Assembly (NCBI RefSeq): GCF_003312875.1 | Contig: NZ_CP015163.1 | Location: 6,882,001-6,946,000, forward strand | DNA: 64,000 bases | Direction: 5' to 3' | Origin: Amycolatopsis albispora | GTDB lineage: Bacteria; Actinomycetota; Actinomycetes; Mycobacteriales; Pseudonocardiaceae | Part shown: in pieces, positions 51,862-60,843 of the stretch | How positions within the stretch are numbered: position 1 is the stretch's first letter | Layout of the letters: every line of letters starts with the position of its first letter | The notes under the pieces: model-generated | Seen by the model: the letters and a program-made list of their open reading frames with translations, nothing else | Told to the model about the DNA's origin: nothing | The model's database searches: none | Position numbers and translations under genes: made by a program

Positions 51862-51977
51862 GCCGACTTCCGGCCCCTTGTTACTCACCAGTAAGACTGG
51901 CACAATTTTCCTGATCGTCTCCGGCTCGAAGCGGGTAGGCTAACCCGGCTCGGGCGGACCGAAGGGTGGCACGCCGC

Positions 51978-53615
51978 ATGGGGTTGACCGTTGCGCGCAC
52001 GGTGGTGCGCCTCCTGGCCGAGGCCGGGGTGCGGCGGGCGTACGCGGTGCCCGGGGAATCCGTGGTCGATCTGCTCGACGCGCTCCAGGTGGAACCCCGG
52101 TTGAACCTGGTTTCCGCGCGCCACGAAGCGGGTGCCGCGTTCATGGCCGACGCCGACGGCAAGCTCTGCGGCACGCCCGCGGTGGCCGTGGCGGGCAGCG
52201 GTCCCGGCGCGGCGAGCATGACCGCCGCCGTGCACACCGCCTTCCAGGACGAGACGCCGATGGTGGTGCTGCTCGGCCAGGTGCCGTCCGGCGACCTCGG
52301 CGAGGAGACCTTCGGTGAGGTCGATCTGGTCCGGTTGTACGCACCACTGGCCAAGTGGACCGCGCAGGCGGCCACCTCCGACGAGGTGCCCGGCCTGCTC
52401 GCCGAAGCGCTGCACGCGGTGAACACCGGCCGCCAGGGCCCCGCGGTGCTTTCGGTGCCCGCCGATTTCTGGGCGCGCCCCTTCGAAAGCGTGGTGCAGC
52501 GCCCGGCCGAAGCCGCCGTGCCGCCCGGCTCGCTGGAACGGCTCGCCGGCGAGGTGGCGCGGCTGGTCGACGACGCGCGGTACCCGGTGATCATCGCCGG
52601 TGGTGGCGTGCGGCTGGCCCGCAAGCAGCTGATCGACGCGGTGGACCACCTCGGCCTCGCCGTCTACACCGCCTTCCGCAGGCAGGACGCCTTCCCGGAG
52701 AACCACCCGAACTACCTCGGCCACCTCGGCCACGGCATCCCGGACGAGCAGCTGCGCGCGCTGGAGCAGGCGGACCTGGTGCTCGCGCTGGGCACCCGGC
52801 TGGACGAGGTGACCACGCAGCGGTACCGCTACCCGGCCTACACCCAGCCGCTGGTGATGGTCGGCGGCGGCCGCCCCGGCCCGCGCCGCCGGGGGCTGAC
52901 CTTCCACGTCGACACCGACGTCGCGCGGTTCCTCAGCGAGCTGCGCCAGGCGGCCAAACCACGCCGGCGCAACTGGACGGTGGCGCACCAGGCGGTCAAG
53001 GAGTTCATGCGCCCGCCCCCACGCGGCACCTCCGGCCCGGTGCACCCGGCGGACGTGGTGCGGTCGCTGCGGCAGCTGGCCCCCGAGGACACCGTGGTGA
53101 CCAGCGACGCGGGCAACTTCGCCGCCTTCGTGCACCGGTACTGGTGCTTCACCCAGCCGCGGACGCAGCTCGGCCCGTGCAACGGCGCGATGGGGTACGC
53201 GGTACCCGCCGCGGTGGCCGCGAAACTGGCCGAACCGCACCGGACGGTGGTCGCCATGGTCGGTGACGGCGGTGCGCTGATGACCGGGCAGGAGATCGAA
53301 ACCGCGGTGCGCCACCGCGCCCCGGTGATCGTGGTGGTGTTCCAGAACGGGCTGTACGGCGCGATCGCCGCGCACCAGGCGCGCTCGCACGGCCGATTGT
53401 CCTCTGTGGCCGTCGGAACGGTGGATTTCGCTTCCTGGGCAAGGGGTCTCGGCGCGGCCGGGTACACCGTGAACGACCAGGAGGAACTGGAACCGGCGCT
53501 GGCCAGCGCGTTGATGCGGCAGCGGCCGTGCGTGGTCGACGTGCGCACCGATCCGGACGTGGTCGCGCCCGACCAGCGGCTGAGCAACATGCTGCGGTCT
53601 CGGCTGGAAAGCTGA
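51978..53615 (+). CDS. Thiamine-diphosphate enzyme, acetolactate-synthase family
   Basis: A 545-residue ThDP enzyme. The PYR domain has the catalytic Glu in SARHEAGAAFMADADGK; the middle domain follows from PGSLERLAGEVARL; the PP domain has the cofactor motif MVGDGGALMTGQEIETAVRH with VVFQNGLYGAI. Length and motifs match the IlvB/benzoylformate decarboxylase/sulfoacetaldehyde-type superfamily. It lacks an adjacent ilvN or ilvC, so it is probably not the housekeeping acetolactate synthase. The ATG at 51978 lies after AAGGGTGG; an in-frame GTG at 51966 overlaps that site. Confidence 0.85.
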   Translation: MGLTVARTVVRLLAEAGVRRAYAVPGESVVDLLDALQVEPRLNLVSARHEAGAAFMADADGKLCGTPAVAVAGSGPGAASMTAAVHTAFQDETPMVVLLGQVPSGDLGEETFGEVDLVRLYAPLAKWTAQAATSDEVPGLLAEALHAVNTGRQGPAVLSVPADFWARPFESVVQRPAEAAVPPGSLERLAGEVARLVDDARYPVIIAGGGVRLARKQLIDAVDHLGLAVYTAFRRQDAFPENHPNYLGHLGHGIPDEQLRALEQADLVLALGTRLDEVTTQRYRYPAYTQPLVMVGGGRPGPRRRGLTFHVDTDVARFLSELRQAAKPRRRNWTVAHQAVKEFMRPPPRGTSGPVHPADVVRSLRQLAPEDTVVTSDAGNFAAFVHRYWCFTQPRTQLGPCNGAMGYAVPAAVAAKLAEPHRTVVAMVGDGGALMTGQEIETAVRHRAPVIVVVFQNGLYGAIAAHQARSHGRLSSVAVGTVDFASWARGLGAAGYTVNDQEELEPALASALMRQRPCVVDVRTDPDVVAPDQRLSNMLRSRLES

Positions 53616-53716
53616 CGCGCGACGCCTTCTCGCTGACCGGTTTTTGTCGGTCTCGCGTGGCACAATCGGCCTCATACGGACCGGTGGTACGGGGTCCGCG
53701 AGAGAGGGTGGCGAAC

Positions 53717-53893
53717 ATGGGGAACGAAGCAGCGGGGCACCCGGCGAGGACCTCGGGCGTGGCGCCGGTGGCCTTCAGCAACACCGAGGCGCCGGAGCCG
53801 ATCAAGACGATGACCAGCGCGGCCGACCGGGACGCGGTGACCAGGTCCCCGTTCGCGGCGGAGGCCGCGGCCGGTGGACGGGCGGCGGAGTGA
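53717..53893 (+). CDS. Small hypothetical protein
   Basis: A 58-residue Ala-rich polar protein (MGNEAAGHPARTSGVAPVAF then TMTSAADRDAVTRSPFA). AGAGAGGG lies just upstream of the ATG at 53717. It has no membrane helix or Cys. Function is unknown; it is placed here on coding character and the ribosome site only. Confidence 0.5.
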   Translation: MGNEAAGHPARTSGVAPVAFSNTEAPEPIKTMTSAADRDAVTRSPFAAEAAAGGRAAE

Positions 53894-54142
53894 CACGCCG
53901 TTGAGCGGGCTGGATCACCCGGACGGGCTCATCACTGGCGGACGGCCCCGGTTGTGTGCTTTACTTCTGGTGGTCTCAAGCTTTTGTGTTCGTGCTGGGT
54001 GCTGACACCCGTTCTTCTCAGCCCGCTCGCAAGACTTAGCGGGCGTAGTGCGTCCCCGGTCTGGGGAAGGCAAACCGTCCCGTTTTGACCCGGGGTGCCG
54101 GCCTGGCCCCTCGTTTGTTTTTACGCATGGAGATTGTTTTAT
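53894..54142 (+). promoter_or_regulatory. Promoter region and structured 5' leader of the cold-shock gene
   Basis: No gene is seen here. The stretch contains several stem-loops: GCCCGCT (54021-54027) with AGCGGGC (54038-54044), and CCCC/GGGG (54054-54057 with 54063-54066), before a U-rich tract and GGAG (54129-54132). Long folding leaders are a known feature of cold-shock mRNAs, where the fold controls translation with temperature. The transcription start is not known. Confidence 0.55.
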
Positions 54143-54346
54143 ATGACTCAGGGCACCGTGAAGTGGTTCAACTCCGAGAAGGGGTTCGGCTTCATCACTC
54201 CCGACAACGGCGGCGGCGACGTCTTCGTTCACTACTCGGAGATCCAGGGCAACGGCTTCCGCACGCTGGAGGAGAACGCTCGCGTCGAGTTCGAGATCGG
54301 CCAGGGCCAGAAGGGCCCGCAGGCCACCTCGGTCAACGTCCTCTGA
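54143..54346 (+). CDS. cspA: Cold-shock protein CspA family
   Basis: A 67-residue single OB-fold domain. [20 protein letters not shown] holds RNP1 (KGFGFI), and DVFVHYSEI holds RNP2, with the aromatic RNA-binding surface. It acts as an RNA chaperone. The ATG at 54143 is 10 bases after GGAG. A hairpin follows the stop. Confidence 0.96.
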   Translation: MTQGTVKWFNSEKGFGFITPDNGGGDVFVHYSEIQGNGFRTLEENARVEFEIGQGQKGPQATSVNVL

Positions 54347-54366
54347 CCTGACCCTCAGCTCTTCGT

Positions 54367-54406
54367 CGAAGGGGCTGTCACCGTGCTACCGGTGGCGGCC
54401 CCTTCG
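54367..54406 (+). terminator. Terminator after cspA
   Basis: CGAAGGGGC (54367-54375) pairs with GCCCCTTCG (54398-54406), and an inner CACCG/CGGTG pair extends it. It lies 20 bases after the cspA stop, followed by CCGTTTCTCC. Confidence 0.8.
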
Positions 54407-54475
54407 CCGTTTCTCCACCTGTTTCTCCACCCTCGGGCGGGTCCGGTGAGCCGGTTCGCGGCTTAGGCTGACCAG

Positions 54476-55588
54476 GTGAAGTTTTCCGGTGGCATCGCGC
54501 CGTCGTGGGTGGTGATCCAGGGCGTCGGCACGGTGCTGATCGCCTTTTTCCTGGTGGTCGCCGAGGATTGCGACCCCTGGATCTGGGCCGGGTACGCGGT
54601 GTCGGCCGCGGCCTGGCTCGTCTTCGTGGCCACCATCGGCCGCCGGCCGCGGATCGCCGTGCCGGCGCTGATCGCCTCGACCGTGACGGCCGCCGCGCTG
54701 GCCGGTCCGGCCGCCGGCATGACGGCGACGATCATCACCCTGCTCACCATCGGCCGTTTCGCCGGGCTCACCGTGGCCAGCGGCCGGCTGATCGGCGTGG
54801 TGGTGGCCGCCGACCTGGTGCTCGTCTGCGGTGGCTGCCTGCTCTGGGACCGGACGGCCTGGGACGTCGGCGGTGCGACGGCCGCCGTCGCCGTCTCCGC
54901 GTTGTGCGGGCTGAGCCGCCGCCAGACCGACTTCCGCGTGGTGCAGACCGAGCAGCTGCTCGAGCAGACCCGCCGGGCGCACGCCGAACACGCCAGGGCC
55001 GCCGCGCTCGACGAACGCACCCGGATCGCCCGCGAAATCCACGACGTGCTCGCGCATTCCCTTGGCGCGCTGGGGGTTCAGCTCGAACTGGCCGAAGCGC
55101 TGCTGGCCGAGCGCGACGATCGCGAGGCCGCGCTCACCACCATCCGCCGGGCGCGGCGGCTGGCGGTGGACGGGCTCGGCGAGGCACGTGAGGCGGTCGC
55201 CGCGTTGCGACAGGACCTGCCGTCGCTGCCGGAGGCGGTGACCCGGCTGGTCGAGGTGCACCGGCGTGACCGCGGCCCGGTCGAGCTGGACCTGTGCGGG
55301 GAGGTCGCCGTGCCGACGGTGGCTGCCGTCGCGCTGACCGCGGTGGCCCGCGAAGCCCTGACGAACGCGGCCAAGCACGCCCCCGGCACGCCGGTGGCGG
55401 TCGAGCTGCGGGCCGGTGACCAGGGCGTCCGCCTCCAGGTGGCGAACGACCTGCCGGACGGGCCCGCCCGCGGGACCGGGTTCGGGCTGACCGGCATGCG
55501 CGAGCGACTGGAGCTGGCCGGTGGCACCCTGAACGCAGGACCGGACGGGGGAGATCGATGGCTGGTGACGGCGGAAGTGCGCCGATGA
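54476..55588 (+). CDS. Sensor histidine kinase (NarX/DesK type)
   Basis: A 370-residue kinase. About five membrane helices fill residues 5-140, with no large outer domain. The HisKA_3 phospho-site is RIAREIHDVLAHSLGALG. The ATPase domain has AREALTNAAKHAPG (N box) and GTGFGLTGMRERLEL (G boxes). The short GTG start at 54476 has little ribosome-site support. It overlaps the response regulator gene by four bases. The signal is probably sensed within the membrane. Confidence 0.9.
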   Translation: MKFSGGIAPSWVVIQGVGTVLIAFFLVVAEDCDPWIWAGYAVSAAAWLVFVATIGRRPRIAVPALIASTVTAAALAGPAAGMTATIITLLTIGRFAGLTVASGRLIGVVVAADLVLVCGGCLLWDRTAWDVGGATAAVAVSALCGLSRRQTDFRVVQTEQLLEQTRRAHAEHARAAALDERTRIAREIHDVLAHSLGALGVQLELAEALLAERDDREAALTTIRRARRLAVDGLGEAREAVAALRQDLPSLPEAVTRLVEVHRRDRGPVELDLCGEVAVPTVAAVALTAVAREALTNAAKHAPGTPVAVELRAGDQGVRLQVANDLPDGPARGTGFGLTGMRERLELAGGTLNAGPDGGDRWLVTAEVRR

Positions 55589-56223
55589 TCAGGGTGATCG
55601 TCGCGGACGACCAGCAGGCGGTGCGCGAAGGGCTGGCCGCGTTGCTCGGCATGGCCGGGGACGTGCTGGTCACCGGCACCGCGGCGAACGGCCGCCAGGT
55701 GCTCGACCTGCTCGCCGCCGGGACCGAGGCCGACGTGGTGCTGATGGACCTGCGCATGCCGGTGCTGGACGGCGTCGAGGCCACCACCCGGATCAGCGCC
55801 GAGCACCCCGGCGTCGCGGTGGTGGTGCTGACCACCTACGCCGACGACGACTCGATCGGCGGCGCGCTGCGTGCCGGGGCCCGCGGTTACCTGACCAAGG
55901 ACGCCGGGCGCACGGAGATCGCCTCGGCGTTGCGCTGCGCGGCGGCCGGCCAGTCGGCCTTCGACCCCGCGGTGACCCAGCGCCTGGTCGAAGCGTTCGA
56001 GGCGGGCCCGCCGGTCTCCCGGGTGCCGCCCGATCGGCTGACCGCCCGCGAGGCCGAGGTGCTGGGCCTGATCGGCGGCGGGCTGACCAACGCCGAGATC
56101 GCGGCCAAGCTGTTCATCGGCGAAACCACGGTGAAAACGCACATCAACAACGCCTTCGCCAAGATCGGCGTGCGCAACCGCGCGGAGGCCGTGCGCTATG
56201 CGTACCGGCACGAGCTGAGCTGA
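55585..56223 (+). CDS. NarL-family response regulator
   Basis: A 212-residue regulator. The receiver starts MIRVIVADDQQAVREGLAALL, with the phospho-Asp in VVLMDLRMPVLDG and the Lys in GYLTKDAG. The LuxR-type HTH reads LTAREAEVLGLIGGGLTNAEIAAKLFIGETTVKTHINNAFAKIG. The ATG at 55585 shares ATGA with the kinase stop, so it is preferred over the in-frame ATG at 55558. The pair has no obvious target gene nearby. Confidence 0.93.
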   Translation: MIRVIVADDQQAVREGLAALLGMAGDVLVTGTAANGRQVLDLLAAGTEADVVLMDLRMPVLDGVEATTRISAEHPGVAVVVLTTYADDDSIGGALRAGARGYLTKDAGRTEIASALRCAAAGQSAFDPAVTQRLVEAFEAGPPVSRVPPDRLTAREAEVLGLIGGGLTNAEIAAKLFIGETTVKTHINNAFAKIGVRNRAEAVRYAYRHELS

Positions 56224-56240
56224 TTGCGTGCGAGGTCGCG

Positions 56241-56306
56241 CCGGTCACTGGACCGGGGCACATCGACTCCGCCCGACCGGCGGGTGTGCCCCGGTCCAGT
56301 GACCGG
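56241..56306. terminator. Perfect 22-bp inverted repeat after the response regulator
   Basis: Positions 56241-56262 are the exact reverse complement of 56285-56306, with a 22-base loop. It lies 17 bases after the response-regulator stop. Its length and perfection exceed what is needed for a terminator, and no U-tract follows. Confidence 0.7.
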
Positions 56307-56434
56307 CTCAACGGCGACCTCGCCGCCGTGCCGGAGGCGCGGCCAAAAATTCGGTTGTGGCCCGCAGGTCGGTGGTCCCGGCAACCGGATCTCCTATACG
56401 TTCATGCCGGACGTAGGAGGGGTGGAGGAATCCG

Positions 56435-57880
56435 ATGACGAGCACCGGCAGCCCCGGTAGCACCGGCACCGTGGCGACGCCTGCCCGCCCGCCCGGACCG
56501 CAGCGCGGGCCGGGGGCCGAACCACCACCGCGGGCCCCCGGCGCCGAGACGCGGACCGGGATCGCCGGGCTGTTCGCGCTGCCGGGACTGGCCGTGCGCG
56601 CGGTGGTCCGGTCGGCGGCGACCACCCCGGGCAGGCTGTCGGTCTTCGCCGTCGGCCTGGTCCTGCTCGCCCTGATCACCGGCATCATCGGCGCGATCTC
56701 GGTGCAGGACAAGAAGGACACCATCAACGAGCTGATCGACCACCGGGAACCGCTGGCGGTGGCGGCGCAGCAGGTGTACCGCTCGCTGTCGGACGCCGAC
56801 GCGACCGCGGCCAGCGCGTTCCTCGCCACCGGCACCGAGCCGCCCGCCCTGCGCGAGCGGTACGAGCTGGACGTGGCGCAGGCCGGTTCCGCGCTGGCGA
56901 AGGCGGCGTCGGACGCGGGCGGGGTGCCCGAGGCGGCCGCCCAGGTGGACATGATCAACCAGAAGTTCCCGGTCTACACGGGGTTGATCGAGACGGCCCG
57001 CGCGAACAACCGCCAGGGTTTCCCGGCCGGTGCCTCCTACCTGCGCGAGGCCTCCGAGCTGATGCGGACGAAGATCCTGCCCGCCGCGGCGGACCTGTAC
57101 CGCATCGACACCGAGCGGCTGATGGCGGAGCAGGACGACGCCACCGGCGTGCCGTGGGTGGCTGGCGTGCTCATCCTGGCGCTGCTCGGCTCGCTGATCA
57201 CCACGCAGATCTACCTCAAGCGCCGGACGAACCGCGTGCTCAACGTCGGGCTGCTGGTGGCCACCGGCGCGGTGGTGCTGGCGCTGCTCTGGAGCGCGGT
57301 GGCCCTGGTGGTGCAGGGCATCGCGGTCGGCAGCGGCGGGGAGAACGGCACCCGGCAGGTGGACCTCGCGGTGCAGGCGCGGATCGCCGCGCAGCAGGCC
57401 CGCGCCGACGAGACGCTCACCCTGGTCGCCCGTGGCGACGGGGCCAAGTACGAGAAGGAATTCGTCGAGCTGACCGCGAAGATGGTCGGCCAGGACGGCA
57501 GGGGCGGGCTGCTCGGGGAACTGCGCACGCTGGCCGCCGACGGGGGCAACACCGAGCAGGTCGACCGCGCGATCAACGAGGCGGGCGCCTGGCTGGAGGC
57601 GCACCGCAAGGTGCGGGAGAACGACGACAGCGGGAAGTACGCCGAGGCGGTCAGCCTGGCCATCGACGAGCGGGTGAACGGGGGCGCGACCGGCGCGTTC
57701 CTCCGGATGGACGAAAGCCTGGTCGCGGTGATCAAGGACGCCCGGCAGGAGTTCGTCGACGAGACCTCGTTCGCCGACAGCGCGCTGACCCTGCTGGCAC
57801 CGGGGATCGCGGTGCTCGCGGTGATCGCCGCGGCCGGTGCGACGATGGGGATCCGGGAAAGGCTGATGGAGTACCGATGA
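56435..57880 (+). CDS. glnX: GlnX-like membrane protein
   Basis: A 481-residue membrane protein. A Pro-rich cytoplasmic N-terminus is followed by a helix (SVFAVGLVLLALITGIIGAIS), a large helical outer domain, a central pair of helices (VAGVLILALLGSLITTQIYL and LLVATGAVVLALLWSAVAL), a second outer domain and a last helix near the C-terminus. This layout and the following glnH match Rv0412c (GlnX) of mycobacteria. GlnX passes amino acid levels sensed by GlnH outside the cell to the kinase PknG inside. The ATGA overlap links it to glnH. Confidence 0.82.
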   Translation: MTSTGSPGSTGTVATPARPPGPQRGPGAEPPPRAPGAETRTGIAGLFALPGLAVRAVVRSAATTPGRLSVFAVGLVLLALITGIIGAISVQDKKDTINELIDHREPLAVAAQQVYRSLSDADATAASAFLATGTEPPALRERYELDVAQAGSALAKAASDAGGVPEAAAQVDMINQKFPVYTGLIETARANNRQGFPAGASYLREASELMRTKILPAAADLYRIDTERLMAEQDDATGVPWVAGVLILALLGSLITTQIYLKRRTNRVLNVGLLVATGAVVLALLWSAVALVVQGIAVGSGGENGTRQVDLAVQARIAAQQARADETLTLVARGDGAKYEKEFVELTAKMVGQDGRGGLLGELRTLAADGGNTEQVDRAINEAGAWLEAHRKVRENDDSGKYAEAVSLAIDERVNGGATGAFLRMDESLVAVIKDARQEFVDETSFADSALTLLAPGIAVLAVIAAAGATMGIRERLMEYR

Positions 57881-58845
57881 CACGCAAGAGGACCCGGCTC
57901 GCACTGGCGCTGCTCACCGCGGGGGCGCTGCTGGCAGGCTGCGGCGGGGCGGGCACCCCGGTGGAACCGGCGCCGATCGCGTCGGTGGAACGGCCGCTCC
58001 CGGCGAACGTGGTGGTGGGTGCCGAGCCACCGCCCGACCCCAAGGGCGAGGACTGCAACGCCACGGCCAGCCTGCGGCCGGAGGGCCTCGGCATGCCGCC
58101 CGGCTCCACCATGGACAAGATCAAGGAACGCGGGCAGCTGATCGTCGGCGTGGACCAGACCACCTACCTGTTCGGGTTCCGCAACCCGACCAGCGGCGCG
58201 CTCGAGGGCTTCGACATCGACATCGCGAACGAGGTGGCGAAGGCCATCTTCGGCAACGCGTGGCGTTCGCACATCCAGTACCGCGCGATCTCCTCGGCCC
58301 AGCGGGTGGACCTGCTGAAGCAGAACGAGGTGGACATCGTGGTGCGGACGTTCAGCATCACCTGCAGCAGGCTCAAGGACGTCGGCTTCTCGTCGGTCTA
58401 CTACACCGCCGGGCAGCGGCTGCTCGCGCCGAAGAACGCGAACGTGCGCAGCCTGGCCGACCTCGCGGGCAAGAAGGTGTGCGCGACGAGCACCTCGACC
58501 TCGTCGAAGATGATCGCCGCGGATCCGAACAACCCGGTGCTGGTGACCGTGGAGAACTGGTCGGACTGCGTGGTGCTGCTGCAGCAGAACCAGGTGGACG
58601 CGATCTCCACCGACGACACCATCCTGGCCGGCATGGCCGAGCAGGACCCGACGACCGAGGTGGTCGGCGAGCCGTTCACCGTGGAGTCCTACGGGATCGG
58701 GGTGCCGAAGCAGAACACCGACATGATCAAGTTCGTGAACGCGGTGCTGGACACCGTGCGCGCGGGGCCGTGGCAGGAGAGTTACAACCGCTGGCTGTCG
58801 GAAAGCCTCGGCCCGGCGAACCCGCCGCCGCCGACCTACCGCTGA
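57877..58845 (+). CDS. glnH: GlnH-like amino-acid-binding lipoprotein
   Basis: A 322-residue lipoprotein. The lipobox is LLAGCGG. The periplasmic-binding fold (SBP_bac_3) starts KIKERGQLIVGVDQTTYLFGF and includes GFDIDIANEVAKAIFG, NEVDIVVRTFSITCSRLKDVGFS and QNQVDAISTDDTILAG. Mycobacterial GlnH binds Asp, Glu and Gln. The gene overlaps glnX by four bases. No permease gene follows, which agrees with a sensing and not a transport role. Its 3' end overlaps the convergent IclR gene by 10 bases. Confidence 0.88.
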   Translation: MTRKRTRLALALLTAGALLAGCGGAGTPVEPAPIASVERPLPANVVVGAEPPPDPKGEDCNATASLRPEGLGMPPGSTMDKIKERGQLIVGVDQTTYLFGFRNPTSGALEGFDIDIANEVAKAIFGNAWRSHIQYRAISSAQRVDLLKQNEVDIVVRTFSITCSRLKDVGFSSVYYTAGQRLLAPKNANVRSLADLAGKKVCATSTSTSSKMIAADPNNPVLVTVENWSDCVVLLQQNQVDAISTDDTILAGMAEQDPTTEVVGEPFTVESYGIGVPKQNTDMIKFVNAVLDTVRAGPWQESYNRWLSESLGPANPPPPTYR

Positions 58846-59621
58846 GGCCGGTGCCCGAGCAGGAGCGAGATCTCGCCCGCCGCGCGCCGGGTGCGGCGGC
58901 CCGCGTCGTGCAGGCGGTCGCCGAGGCGTGACTTGGGCGCGGCGATGTTCAGCGCCGCCACCGCGCGGCCGCGGAAGTCCCGGATCGGCGCCGAAACGCC
59001 GACCAGGCCCGGTTCGTACTCCTCGTCGACCACGGCGTAGCCCTGCTCGCGCACCCGGTTCAGCTCGACCCACAGCTCGGCGATGCTGTGCGGGCGGATC
59101 GGGTGCTCGGCGCAGAGCGGTTCGTCGGTGCCGAACCGGATGTGCAGCTCGTCCGGGCTGAGCTCGGTCAGCAGCACCCGGCCGACCGAGGTGCACGCCG
59201 AGTGCGTCGAATGCCCTTCGCTGCCCGCCAGCCGGAACGAGTGCCCGGGCGACACCGAGAACACCGTCAGCACGCCGTTTTCCCGCAGCACACACAGGTG
59301 CGTGGTCTCTTCGACCTCGGCGGCGAGCCGGTGCATGACCGGTTCGGCCTGCCGCTCCAGCCGGGTCTGGGCGGCCCGGGAGACCAGCGCGAACAGCCGC
59401 CAGCCGAGCTGGTAACGCAGCGTGCCGGGGTGCCGCTCGACCACGCCCTCCTCGGCCAGCGCCCGCATCGCCCTGGACACCTGGCTCTTCTCGCGGCCGG
59501 TCAGCTCGGCCAGCCGGAGCACGCCGAGCCCGCCCTCGGCGGCGGCCTCCGGGGAGGCGAGCGCCTCGAGCAGGGCGAAATCCCGGCGGAGACCAGCTCC
59601 TCGCTGCGGATCCCGGGGCAC
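58836..59621 (-). CDS. IclR-family regulator
   Basis: A 261-residue regulator. The N-terminal winged helix reads RLAELTGREKSQVSRAMRALAEEGVVER. The C-terminal IclR effector domain has SVSPGHSFRLAGSEGHSTHSACTSVGRVLLTEL and the closing SAPIRDFRGRAVAALNIAAP. It is divergent from the enolase-superfamily gene, with a palindrome in between, so it probably controls that catabolic operon in response to its substrate. Confidence 0.9.
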   Translation of the reverse strand: MPRDPQRGAGLRRDFALLEALASPEAAAEGGLGVLRLAELTGREKSQVSRAMRALAEEGVVERHPGTLRYQLGWRLFALVSRAAQTRLERQAEPVMHRLAAEVEETTHLCVLRENGVLTVFSVSPGHSFRLAGSEGHSTHSACTSVGRVLLTELSPDELHIRFGTDEPLCAEHPIRPHSIAELWVELNRVREQGYAVVDEEYEPGLVGVSAPIRDFRGRAVAALNIAAPKSRLGDRLHDAGRRTRRAAGEISLLLGHRPQR

Positions 59622-59633
59622 CCGCCCAGCTTA

Positions 59634-59650
59634 GTTGCCACCAGCGCAAC
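59634..59650. promoter_or_regulatory. IclR-type operator
   Basis: GTTGC (59634-59638) and GCAAC (59646-59650) form a perfect palindrome with a seven-base centre between the IclR gene and its divergent operon. TTGC-n-GCAA patterns are usual for IclR proteins. It lies 13 bases before the IclR start. Confidence 0.65.
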
Positions 59651-59736
59651 GTCCATTCCGATTCGGCCTATGCCCCTTGTGACCGGTCGGCCGTGAACGT
59701 AACTTCGGCGTTCGCCGCCAAGGGGGGACCGCGCCG

Positions 59737-60843
59737 ATGAAGATCGTCGAGATCACCGTGGACCAGCTCCGGCTGGAGCTGGACCCGCCGTTCGCCGCGG
59801 CGTGGGATCCGGTTCCACGCACCGCTTTCGACGCGACCGTGGTGCGCGTGCACACCGACGCGGGGCTGACCGGCATCGGCTCCGGCGACACCATGGCCGG
59901 GTTCGACGCCTACCGCCACCTGTTCCTCGGCACCGACCCGCTGGACATCTCGCGGCACGTGCGTGCCATCGAATCGGCGAACTTCCACGGTGCCAGCTAT
60001 TGGCCGCTGGAAGCGGCGTTGTGGGACATCATCGGGAAAGCCAGCGGGCAGCCGGTGTCGATGCTGTTCGGCAACGCGGCGAAACGCCTGCCTGCCTACG
60101 CTTCCACCGGTGAGCTGAAAACCGCGGAGCAGCGGGTCGAAGCCTCGCTGGAAATGGCGAAGACCGGGTTCCGCGCGCTGAAGATCCGGATCGACCGGCA
60201 CCGGCTCGACGAGGGCGTGGACGTGGTGCGGGCGGTGCGCGAGGCGCTCGGTGACGGCGTGGACCTGATGGTCGACCTGAACCAGTCGTGGCGGATGCCG
60301 GGTGACGTCGAACCGGCGATGGACTTCGCGAAGGTGCGCGAGGTGGTCCGGCGGCTGGCCGACCTCGGGGTGTTCTGGGTGGAGGAACCGCTGCCGTACG
60401 CCGACGTCGCCGGGTTCAAGGCGCTGCGCTCGTCCGGGGTGCGCGTCGCGGCCGGTGAGATGCAGTCGTCGGTGCCGGAACTGCTGGCGTACCTGGAAGC
60501 CGACGCGCTCGACGTGTACCAGATGGACGTGGTGCTCTCGGTCGGCATGCACCGGGCCCGCACGCTCGCCGAACTGGCGCGGCTGAAGCACCGCCAGTTC
60601 ACCCCGCACAGCTGGACCAACGGCATCGGCGTGCTGGCCAACCTGCACGTGGCCGCCGGGGTGGGCGCCACCCCGTACTTCGAGTTCCCGTACGACCCGC
60701 CCGGCTGGACCCCGGCTCGCCGGGACTTCATGCTCGCCCAGCCGCTGATGATCGATGTGGACGGTGATCTGGTGGTACCCGCTTCGCCAGGGCTCGGGAT
60801 CGAGCTGGACGAATCCGCCATCGACGCGACCAGGACGCGCTGA
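59737..60843 (+). CDS. Mandelate racemase/muconate-lactonising family enzyme
   Basis: A 368-residue enolase-superfamily enzyme. The first base is in ALKIRIDRH (KIR, a KxR motif). Metal ligands are Asp in MVDLNQSW, Glu in VEEPL and Glu in AAGEMQS. A His in FTPHSWTNGIG can be the second base, as in acid-sugar dehydratases. It probably dehydrates or epimerises a sugar acid. It heads a three-gene operon in which all genes overlap, controlled by the divergent IclR. Confidence 0.87.
   Translation: MKIVEITVDQLRLELDPPFAAAWDPVPRTAFDATVVRVHTDAGLTGIGSGDTMAGFDAYRHLFLGTDPLDISRHVRAIESANFHGASYWPLEAALWDIIGKASGQPVSMLFGNAAKRLPAYASTGELKTAEQRVEASLEMAKTGFRALKIRIDRHRLDEGVDVVRAVREALGDGVDLMVDLNQSWRMPGDVEPAMDFAKVREVVRRLADLGVFWVEEPLPYADVAGFKALRSSGVRVAAGEMQSSVPELLAYLEADALDVYQMDVVLSVGMHRARTLAELARLKHRQFTPHSWTNGIGVLANLHVAAGVGATPYFEFPYDPPGWTPARRDFMLAQPLMIDVDGDLVVPASPGLGIELDESAIDATRTR

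Noticed and set aside
51978..53615. Naming the ThDP enzyme ilvB
   Set aside because: There is no ilvN or ilvC beside it and the family covers several reactions, so a gene symbol is not justified.
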